Shown one piece after another: positions 1 through 5,557 of a DNA stretch of 8,776 nt. Both the position numbers and the translations under genes were made by a program. The notes below the pieces were generated by a model. It was not told where the DNA came from and ran no database searches. It was given only the letters and a program-made list of their open reading frames with translations. The stretch is from positions 1-8,776 of the forward strand of contig CAZVCJ010000167.1 of assembly GCA_964625745.1 (NCBI GenBank), in the 5' to 3' direction. This DNA comes from CAZVCJ01 sp964625745 (GTDB taxonomy: Bacteria > Chloroflexota > Anaerolineae > VGOG01). Every line of letters starts with the position of its first letter. Position 1 is the first letter of the stretch.

Positions 1-71
1 CCCTGGTGAAGCAGGCACAGGAGAACCTGGCCGGTTATGCTCGGATTGTTAAAGTCAATACCCGTGAATGA
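1..71 (+). pseudogene. 3' fragment of a thioredoxin-like reading frame, cut by a small inserted element
   Basis: The plus-strand frame starting at base 3 is open from the window edge to a TGA at 69-71 and gives 22 residues, including AGYARIVKVNTRE. The pattern of an Ala/Glu-rich helix, then AG, then IVKVN resembles the helix and beta-strand that follow the CxxC motif in thioredoxins, where VKVN[VT]xENP is typical. The CxxC motif would lie outside the window, so it cannot be checked. The thioredoxin fold should continue for about 50 residues after this point, but the frame stops. The last three codons and the stop lie in the left inverted end of the element at 61-285, so I read this as truncation by insertion. 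The family call rests on very few residues and is tentative. Confidence 0.35.
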
Positions 72-285
72 AATTTCGCGTCTGCAATTCCCTTGCCCCA
101 AGCTCCAGAATACCCGCTTTTTGGGGCATCACACGTGTTTGCAGGGTGGTTTTCGGCAAGAAAAGACCCGCTAGTCCACTTTCCTGAGCCAAATCCTCAC
201 CGAATTGCGCCTAAGTCAGGGTTTGATGCCTGATTTTCGCCAAAGTTCCGTTGCGGCAGTCACTGAACAGGTATTCATTCACGGG
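61..285. mobile_element. MITE-like element, 225 bp, with 12-bp perfect terminal inverted repeats and TA flanks
   Basis: The left end reads CCCGTGAATGAA (61-72) and the right end is its exact reverse complement (274-285). Each end is flanked outward by TA (59-60 and 286-287), the target duplication expected for IS630/Tc1-mariner-type elements. The match extends further outward: CAATA on the left and TATTG on the right make a 17-bp perfect inverted repeat (56-72 and 274-290). This would follow from insertion at the TA of a palindromic CAATATTG. There is no convincing coding region inside, so it would be non-autonomous. Both flanking reading frames run into it and gain the same tail, TRE-stop. 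I cannot name a family, and an IS remnant or a repeat-flanked invertible segment are alternatives. Confidence 0.45.
94..128. other. hairpin inside the small element
   Basis: TGCCCCAA (94-101) can pair with TTGGGGCA (121-128) across a 19-nt loop. No T-run follows on either strand, so this is not a standard intrinsic terminator. It could be a structural part of the element or could reduce transcription coming in from the plus-strand gene fragment. Confidence 0.3.
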
Positions 286-2182
286 TATTGGGGTTAGAGC
301 CATCCTTATCCATAAGCCATAATTCGGACGTTGTGCTCGATTGAGGATCAATCGAATCGGAAATTCGGATGTAGGCGATGACATCCCCTGAAGGAGACAT
401 TGCTGGATCGTGGATAACGTCGTTGGGCCGTATCTGTTGGTTCGCCGTGCCGTTGGTAGGATCTATTGTCCACAGCTCGGTTGCACCAGCGTGATTGTAG
501 GTAAAGAGAATGCGATGCCAGGATGATCCCATAGTTGTATTAAGACCTGGTGAGATTGCAGCGCGATCAGAGATGGCGGTGGCTGTGGGAAGCGCTGCTG
601 AGGGAGATGACGATGGGGTATGAGTGAGAGTGGGCAGTGGCGATGGGGTGAGAGTGGGAGAAGGTGGAACTGACGTGGCCGTCGGCTGCGGCGATGGAGT
701 ATAGGTGAGAGTGGGTGACGGTGCGGGACTGGGCGGCTCCGTGGTCTGTGTGGGCAATGGAAGTCCGGCCCCTGTTCCTGGGACAGCAAATACCATCAGG
801 TTCTCTGATGTGCTTACAGCCAGCTTCTTGCTGTCAGGTGACCAGCTTAACGTGCTAACGGAAGCTCCCTTGGCATCCAGTTCATATCGGGCCAGGTCAT
901 CTGCGGAAAGAATCCACGCTATGCCTGCACCGTCTCGGTAAACCAGGAGATTTCCATTGGGAGCCCATGCGGGCTTCACAAGTTGTCCCAATTGATCCGG
1001 CCAGCGGTAACCGAGACTGACCTCGCCAGCCAGCGTGAAAGCGATGATTTGCTTCTCCGGCCACAGATATAATCCGACCCCAAGGGTGTTGGGCCCTTCC
1101 AGCATCGCAACGACGTCCTGCCACGTGCCATCAGATCCAAGATGGGGTTGACCCAGACTCAGGAACGCGATCGTGTCCCCTTCAGGCGACCACGTGGCGG
1201 CGACTACCCCGGGCAGCAATGGGGAACCCGACCCGGCTTCCACGTTCCAAACCCACAACGTTGGTGGTTCCGAGGCATCATCAGGCTGCTGCAGGAACAG
1301 AAAGTGGGATCCATCGGGCGCCCAATCTGCAAAGAGCGTCCAGAAGCGCGCCCAGGCGGGGTCGTGTGCATGATGTCCAGAGAGCCAGGTGATTTCACCG
1401 CCTGTCCCCGATGCGATGCCGATCTGAGGATTGAAGCCAGCGGTGACCACTACATAGTTCCTATCAGGACTCCAGGCGTAGCCGGCGCCCTCCCCACCGG
1501 GGCGGAAAATCGGTGTCAGCACGCCATCCTTTAGGTCGAGTTGGAGGGGCCGGCTACATCCTGTGCCGCAGTTTGTCATGATCAAAATACGCTGCTCATC
1601 CAACCAGCCGCCAACAGCCTTGTAGCCCATTCCCGGATCTGTGCGGGCCGTCTCGCCGGGGAACAGGTCATGCAGCCCAGAACCATCAGCATTGACCGTC
1701 ATCACAGTGCCCAATTCATCGTCGGAGCGAAAAGCAACGAAGGCAATCCGAGAACCATCAGGAGACCAGGCCGGGTCACCAACCACATTCGAAGCCAGAT
1801 GGTGGGGCGTTTCAAAACCAGGCCCCTCCACAAGTGTCAGTGTGCCCAGAAGAGAATCGTCTATCTCACCCGGCCCAAGGAAAGCCAAAGAGTGACTATC
1901 AGGTGACCAGGCCAAAACATTCGCTTGCTGGAGTAGCTTTTCACCCTTGGCTGGCAAGTTGCTCAGAAGACAGGATTGAGCAGGGATGATGAGTGGGATA
2001 GACGGCACGGGCACTGGCATGGGTATGGGGACGGTCGGAGAGAGGGTTGAGGTGGGTGAGTATACCAAAGTAGGCCCGGCTGGTGAAGTCGCAGTAGGCA
2101 GCGAAGCCAGCCCTTGACAAGCCATCAGCCCTAAACTCATCATAGCCAGCCAGCCGACCAAGACAAGGCAAGTTGCTTTCAT
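275..2182 (-). CDS. TolB-like (PD40) beta-propeller lipoprotein with a second, truncated propeller
   Basis: The predicted protein is 635 aa. I chose the ATG at 2182 because AGGAG lies 6 bases upstream and because it starts a clear lipoprotein signal: a hydrophobic stretch ending in the lipobox LMAC with Cys22. The frame is open further upstream, but only by translating the repeat array. A Pro/Thr/Ser linker follows, then a propeller of about eight blade units (about residues 90-473) with signatures such as AWSPDG, DWAPDG and TWSPEG. A second TPSP-rich linker covers about 474-538, and a second domain (539-635) has one or two further blades (AMSPSGDVIAY, ELWLMDKDGSNP). The protein then ends abruptly at NTRE, where TRE and the stop come from the inserted element, so the second propeller is probably cut short. 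Such surface propellers usually bind proteins or glycans; no enzymatic residues are evident. It is paralogous to the gene at 3905-5446. Confidence 0.85.
   Translation of the reverse strand: MKATCLVLVGWLAMMSLGLMACQGLASLPTATSPAGPTLVYSPTSTLSPTVPIPMPVPVPSIPLIIPAQSCLLSNLPAKGEKLLQQANVLAWSPDSHSLAFLGPGEIDDSLLGTLTLVEGPGFETPHHLASNVVGDPAWSPDGSRIAFVAFRSDDELGTVMTVNADGSGLHDLFPGETARTDPGMGYKAVGGWLDEQRILIMTNCGTGCSRPLQLDLKDGVLTPIFRPGGEGAGYAWSPDRNYVVVTAGFNPQIGIASGTGGEITWLSGHHAHDPAWARFWTLFADWAPDGSHFLFLQQPDDASEPPTLWVWNVEAGSGSPLLPGVVAATWSPEGDTIAFLSLGQPHLGSDGTWQDVVAMLEGPNTLGVGLYLWPEKQIIAFTLAGEVSLGYRWPDQLGQLVKPAWAPNGNLLVYRDGAGIAWILSADDLARYELDAKGASVSTLSWSPDSKKLAVSTSENLMVFAVPGTGAGLPLPTQTTEPPSPAPSPTLTYTPSPQPTATSVPPSPTLTPSPLPTLTHTPSSSPSAALPTATAISDRAAISPGLNTTMGSSWHRILFTYNHAGATELWTIDPTNGTANQQIRPNDVIHDPAMSPSGDVIAYIRISDSIDPQSSTTSELWLMDKDGSNPNTRE
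569..763 (-). repeat. degenerate coding repeats for the internal Pro/Thr/Ser linker
   Basis: This stretch encodes about 65 residues of TPSP/LTPSP-type linker inside the propeller lipoprotein (residues about 474-538). At the DNA level it contains imperfect repeats such as GGTGAGAGTGGG and GGCTGCGGCGATGG. Similar repeats occur in the linker of the paralogous gene (5096-5341). They are candidates for slippage or for recombination between the two genes. Confidence 0.7.
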
Positions 2183-2213
2183 GTAATCTCCTAAAGGAAA
2201 GAAGGCATACACT

Positions 2214-2287
2214 CCGGTCGCAAAAACGGCCTTCCCGGTCGCAAAATTAGCCTTTTCGGGCACAATTTGTGACCAATTTGTGACCGG
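2214..2287 (-). promoter_or_regulatory. iteron array A upstream of the truncated propeller lipoprotein gene
   Basis: Read on the plus strand, CCGGTCGCAAAA begins at 2214 and 2235, and a diverged copy (TCGGGCACAATT) begins at 2256, so the period is exactly 21 bp. The spacers are related: ACGGCCTTC and TTAGCCTTT. Next to these are two perfect 11-bp tandem copies of AATTTGTGACC (2264-2274 and 2275-2285) in the opposite orientation, ending in GACCGG at 2287. The array lies 31 bp upstream of the start codon at 2182. Periods of 11 and 21 bp equal one and two helical turns, as in operators of OmpR/PhoB-family regulators. No good -10 box is visible between the array and the start; TATGCC at about 2204-2209 is the best weak candidate. 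Confidence 0.65.
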
Positions 2288-2441
2288 CGGGATGTCGTCT
2301 GTCCCCACTCGGGAGAAATCCGCACTCCCCCCAATTGCTGTCCCACGCTCCGTACAGTAACGTCAACGGGTATGGAGTCAACCTTCAGGTGGTGCTGCGT
2401 GCCCCCAGCGCTCACCAGCCCCCAAAGTGATTTGGGAGCGT
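2288..2441. other. intergenic stretch with no gene; one small hairpin
   Basis: Between the stop of the PsbP-like lipoprotein gene and array A I see no convincing coding region. The only structure is the small hairpin at 2421-2436. The bases just beyond the array (GGCGGG at about 2286-2291) resemble those beyond array B (GGCAGG at 7201-7206), hinting that the two arrays share flanking sequence. Confidence 0.4.
2421..2436 (-). terminator. weak hairpin just downstream of the PsbP-like lipoprotein gene
   Basis: CCCAAA (2421-2426) and TTTGGG (2431-2436) pair perfectly across a 4-base loop, 5 bases past the stop codon of the upstream minus-strand gene. There is no U-tract in the transcript after the stem, so efficient intrinsic termination is doubtful. 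Confidence 0.3.
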
Positions 2442-3545
2442 TCAATAGTCCCCCTGAATGAATCGGACGTAGTTGAGGAACGCCTCAAGTGATCCCTGGT
2501 CTGCCCCGGTCGCCGAGATAAACAGGGCGTGAGCCCCGTCGCCGCAATCAGGGGCGATGACCATCACGACCAGTTTAATCCCGCTGCTGTCTGGATTGTC
2601 TGGCGACAAAGTCACCCACAAGGCTGGCTGGCCACCTACAGTAAAATCCTTGACCTCTTGGACGTAAGCGCCTAATGATCCTCGTTTCACCTCGGCCAGA
2701 GCCTGGGCCAGGGTGGTTTCTTCAAGAGCAACGTTGGTGATATTAAACGAGTTTTGATCTGTCTCGGGCATAAACAGGGCAAAGCCGCCGGGCACTCCAT
2801 CAGCAATCCAACCCGCGGGAACCTCTACAGCGAAGCAGAGCCATCTATCCTCGTACTTCTGCATGTCCGCTACTGGACTTAAAGTTGGCATGACCGTTGG
2901 AGACAGCCGCAGTCCAAGGGTCGGAGTAGGCAAAACACTTGGTGAGGACGATGGCTCGAGCGTAGAAGCTGCTATCCTGAATCGCAGCGTCTGAGCGATA
3001 GCACGGATGTGATCCTTGTCACCCCACAGTACAAAGAAACGATAGGTAGATCTATCGATCCTCACAGGCTGCGGATAGCGGACAATCAACTCTGATTGCC
3101 CTCGCATATCTGCTGGTTGATCTTCTGATGGCAAGATGAGCCGTGCCTCCAGGCCTTGAATTTGAAGACTCTCGATCGTTGGCCGAGATCCGTAAGGTTG
3201 TAGTTTGTGCTCGGCAGACAACTTGGCAACTTCATCAATGACCCCACCGGAGGCAGCACTTAGCGCAAAGAAGCCCTCTTTGCCTTCGAATCTTTCCGAG
3301 TACCCCGGTGCCTTCTGCCAGTGAGCAGGGTATTGGAGGGAAACCTCGTACCGTGGGCTTGAATAACTCGACCAGACAGCAGTCGGCGTACATTCTGCCA
3401 CCAATGGTTCAGGTTGAAGTATACATGTTGTCGTTCCAGTGTCCCTCCCGAAAGTGGGGGTCGGTGTAACAGCCATTGAAAGCTGAGGACGACAAGCTGT
3501 CAGCAAGATAAGGCTCACCATGAGCAGGAAGGGAATTCTTGACAC
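2442..3545 (-). CDS. lipoprotein with two PsbP-like domains
   Basis: The predicted protein is 367 aa from a GTG at 3545. That start gives a compact lipoprotein signal, (M)SRIPFLLMVSLILLTAC, with lipobox LTAC and Cys18; GGGGAAG upstream is only a fair ribosome-binding site. The frame is open another 345 bases upstream, but that part encodes fragments of a propeller and would bury the signal peptide in the middle, so I exclude it. After a short Thr/Pro linker, two similar domains follow: about 60-192 (YEVSLQYPAHW near the start, IAQTLRFR near the end) and about 230-367 (CFAVEVPAGW near the start, LNYVRFI near the end). They are joined by a Ser/Pro/Thr linker at about 196-226. The F/Y-x-V-x-hP-x-x-W opening is typical of PsbP-like or Mog1-like lipoprotein domains. 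No function can be assigned beyond a surface-anchored protein. Confidence 0.7.
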   Translation of the reverse strand: MSRIPFLLMVSLILLTACRPQLSMAVTPTPTFGRDTGTTTCILQPEPLVAECTPTAVWSSYSSPRYEVSLQYPAHWQKAPGYSERFEGKEGFFALSAASGGVIDEVAKLSAEHKLQPYGSRPTIESLQIQGLEARLILPSEDQPADMRGQSELIVRYPQPVRIDRSTYRFFVLWGDKDHIRAIAQTLRFRIAASTLEPSSSPSVLPTPTLGLRLSPTVMPTLSPVADMQKYEDRWLCFAVEVPAGWIADGVPGGFALFMPETDQNSFNITNVALEETTLAQALAEVKRGSLGAYVQEVKDFTVGGQPALWVTLSPDNPDSSGIKLVVMVIAPDCGDGAHALFISATGADQGSLEAFLNYVRFIQGDY

Positions 3546-3904
3546 AGGCTTTTCTCTTCCCCAAAAAGAGATTTTAGGCACATGAAGCAGCGAGTGTCTC
3601 GCCCCTCTTTCCGCATCGGTATAGATGATCCGCCTGCCATCCGGCGACCAACTGAAACCGCCAGCCGGCCACTCATTCACCGCCTGGCAGTTAACACCTC
3701 TGCTGTCAATGAGGACAGGCCTGCTGGTCAGTCGCTTAACCAGTCTTTCTATTGTCTCCCCTGGCTCCAGCGTCCGGCTGCGAAGAAAAGCGATCCACTG
3801 GCCATCAGGTGACCAACTCGCGTTAGAATCCAGGCGGTCCGGTGTTTTGGTCAGATTCTCATCTGCTCCGTTTTCACATCCATGACCCAAAGATCAAGCC
3901 TTTT
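3546..3904 (-). pseudogene. frameshifted remnant of a PD40 propeller gene
   Basis: Directly after the stop codon of the upstream propeller gene, minus-strand translation gives KRLDLWVMDVKTEQMR and then a stop (TGA at 3851-3853). In the next frame the sequence resumes as NLTKTPDRLDSNASWSPDGQ and later GGFSWSPDGRRIIYTD. Joining the two frames near 3855-3859, as if one A had been lost, restores a normal blade pattern: LWVMDVKTEQMR followed by NLTKTPDR. No start codon with a good ribosome-binding site or signal peptide is present. This is best read as the decayed end of a third propeller gene left in the cluster. It runs in frame into the next lipoprotein gene, so automatic gene callers may fuse the two. 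Confidence 0.6.
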
Positions 3905-5446
3905 TCATTCCTCTACTACGGGTCTCTCTATGATCCAGGCGTGGTCGAAGGATCTGAGGGCCAGCTTGCCCCCGTCAGGCGACCAGAGAACCTGGACAAT
4001 CTCCAGTCCTTGGGTCAGACGTTCCTGCCATACGCCGTCTGCCGAGGTGGCCCAGACGTCGCCTTCTTCTCCCCAGTAGACGACTAATTCCCCGTCCGGT
4101 GACCAGACCGGCTGCCCGCCTTGCCAGTAGAAAGGTCCCTCGTTCGCTTTATAGCCGGCCGGGCCATGGAGGATGGTCTCCCCTGTCTCCAAGTTCAGCA
4201 CTCCCGCTGTCAGCGCGGGGGGCCAGTCCTCAGGAGATACTTCTGGCTTCACCCTGGCAGGTACCCACCCAGGGCGCTCCTCCTGTCTCAGGAAAGCGAC
4301 CCGTGACCCGTCGGGAGACAGGGCAGCCTGGTAGACGTGGGGTAGCAATTTTTCTCCCCTCCCCTGTGCTATGTCCCACAACCATAGGCTGTGGTCCTCT
4401 CCCTCTTTCTCCCATTTAGAATACAGAAACCGTTGGCCGTCCTGTGACCAGCCCAGAAAGACCTCGCTCGGCGGGTCTTTCATTGTGGAAAACCATATCT
4501 CGCTGGCTCGGACAACGTTCACCAGGACGAGGTGACCAGTACCATCTATTGTGATGTGTTCGTGGGTGGGTGACCAGTGGTACGCCCCCCCATGGGCCTG
4601 GATAGGAATCGTACTCTCCCCATAACCGATCAATTGCGTGGCCTTGCCACTGGCCGTGTCTACCTGCCAAAGGCTTTGCGCACCAGTACCATGCCAAAGG
4701 TCAATGGTCAGGGTGTGATCGTCCAGCCATTGGTTGATCGTCTTGTGGCGATAGGGATCGAACGGCTCGCCGGGCGTCAGGTTTTTCAGACCCGTTCCAT
4801 CGGCCTTGACGACCCAGATGAAACCCCCCCACAACTCTCCCAGAAGCTGCGTGCCATAGAAGGCCAGATACTGCCCCCCCGGTGACCAACTCACCTCTCT
4901 TGTCTGCCCTGCCTCTGGAAAACTGACCAGGAGAGACGGCTCATACGTAGGTGGCCGGACAACCCAGATGCCTCCTCCCCAGCCATAAGCGAGGACCATA
5001 CCATCGGGTGACCAGTCTATCGGAGGGTACTCCTGGCCAGGTACACCACCCAACGGGGTCGAAATGGGCACTGAGGCCAGCAGTTTGACCCCGGAGGACA
5101 GTGCCGGGGGCGGGGTGGATATAGCTGTCGGCGGAGCGAAGGGAGAAGGTGTAGACGTCGGCTGCGGCGAGAGGGTGAAGGTGGGTGTGGGAGAAGGCAG
5201 GATTGGCGTGGCCGTCGGCTGTGGGGCGAGAGAGGGAGTGGTCGTCGGCTGCAGCAATGGGGTGAGGGTCGGGGTTGTTGGCAGTGTGGGACTGGGCGAC
5301 GGCTGCACAGCCGTCGGTGTAGAGGACGGGAGTCTAGTCGCACAACCGGCGACGAGGCCCATCCCTATCGCGGCAACTAACACAATGAGCACCAGGCATG
5401 TCCTCTGTCCCATCCAGAAGGATAGGTCCCTTGCTTTCGCTTTCAT
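3905..5446 (-). CDS. TolB-like (PD40) beta-propeller lipoprotein
   Basis: The predicted protein is 513 aa. The ATG at 5446 is preceded by AAGGAG at a good distance. The N-terminus has a Lys/Arg-containing start, a hydrophobic segment (about 18-33) and a lipobox ending VAGC with Cys35, so export and lipid anchoring are expected. A long Thr/Pro/Ser linker (about 36-117) is followed by a propeller (about 140-513) of about eight blade units. Seven carry the WSPDG-type turn (for example IDWSPDG, VSWSPGG, LGWSQDG, ALSPDG, PVWSPDG, VLWSPDG). One blade instead starts QWLDDHTLTIDLW, and the paralogue at 275-2182 has GWLDEQRILIM at the same place, which supports recent duplication. The second propeller domain seen in that paralogue is absent here. 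The role is probably protein or glycan binding at the surface. Confidence 0.88.
   Translation of the reverse strand: MKAKARDLSFWMGQRTCLVLIVLVAAIGMGLVAGCATRLPSSTPTAVQPSPSPTLPTTPTLTPLLQPTTTPSLAPQPTATPILPSPTPTFTLSPQPTSTPSPFAPPTAISTPPPALSSGVKLLASVPISTPLGGVPGQEYPPIDWSPDGMVLAYGWGGGIWVVRPPTYEPSLLVSFPEAGQTREVSWSPGGQYLAFYGTQLLGELWGGFIWVVKADGTGLKNLTPGEPFDPYRHKTINQWLDDHTLTIDLWHGTGAQSLWQVDTASGKATQLIGYGESTIPIQAHGGAYHWSPTHEHITIDGTGHLVLVNVVRASEIWFSTMKDPPSEVFLGWSQDGQRFLYSKWEKEGEDHSLWLWDIAQGRGEKLLPHVYQAALSPDGSRVAFLRQEERPGWVPARVKPEVSPEDWPPALTAGVLNLETGETILHGPAGYKANEGPFYWQGGQPVWSPDGELVVYWGEEGDVWATSADGVWQERLTQGLEIVQVLWSPDGGKLALRSFDHAWIIERPVVEE
5096..5341 (-). repeat. degenerate coding repeats for the N-terminal Pro/Thr/Ser linker
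   Basis: The stretch encodes about 82 linker residues (QPTATP, SPTPT, QPTSTP motifs) between the lipid-anchored Cys35 and the propeller. The DNA shows imperfect repeats such as GCCGTCGGCTG and GTCGTCGGCTG. The linker probably holds the propeller away from the membrane and through the wall. Confidence 0.7.
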
Positions 5447-5485
5447 CACGAATCTCCTTAAGTGTGGTGCTGGCCATAACATGAG

Positions 5486-5541
5486 AACCCGGAAGAGGGA
5501 TGGAATGATCCATCCCTCTCGAAGGGCATTGCATCCGGGTT
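5486..5541 (-). terminator. long two-part intergenic hairpin between the hydrolase and propeller lipoprotein genes
   Basis: An inner stem of 10 perfect pairs (5494-5503 with 5510-5519, 6-base loop AATGAT) sits directly on an outer stem of 8 perfect pairs (AACCCGGA at 5486-5493 with TCCGGGTT at 5534-5541), with a 14-base bulge at 5520-5533. It starts 17 bases after the stop of the TPR-hydrolase gene and ends 40 bases before the start of the propeller gene. No clear U-run follows, so it may be an imperfect terminator, an mRNA-stabilising structure that sets different levels of the two products, or a processing site. Confidence 0.5.
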
Positions 5542-5557
5542 TTGCGGCTAGCTCCGG

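Noticed and set aside
131..138. Palindrome ACACGTGT as an operator
   Set aside because: It is a single short palindrome within the small element, with no promoter nearby, and could occur by chance.
56..290. Phase-variable invertible switch flanked by the 17-bp inverted repeats
   Set aside because: Both flanking frames end within the repeats, so inversion would not change either product. No promoter is evident inside and no recombinase gene is in the window. The TA-flanked element explains more.
2183..2308. Upstream extension of the propeller lipoprotein frame to 2308
   Set aside because: It would translate the iteron array (giving repeated FATG residues), bury the signal peptide and ignore the good AGGAG site before the ATG at 2182.
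2442..3890. A single 482-aa fusion of propeller blades with the lipoprotein
   Set aside because: The blade part lacks a credible start, is preceded by a frameshift, and would put a lipoprotein signal peptide in mid-protein.
3851..3907. Stop-codon readthrough, selenocysteine or programmed frameshifting joining the propeller gene at 3905-5446 to the blades downstream
   Set aside because: The frame after the TGA at 3905-3907 does continue with blade-like residues, but there is no clear slippery sequence or selenocysteine-type hairpin, a second TGA follows, and the upstream propeller already has about eight blades. Gene decay is simpler.
840..5020. Many scattered copies of a GGTGACCAG-like word on the plus strand
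   Set aside because: They are the reverse complement of codons for the W-S-P-D-G turn of each propeller blade, so protein repetition explains them. They lack the regular spacing and the GCAAAA part of the intergenic iterons.
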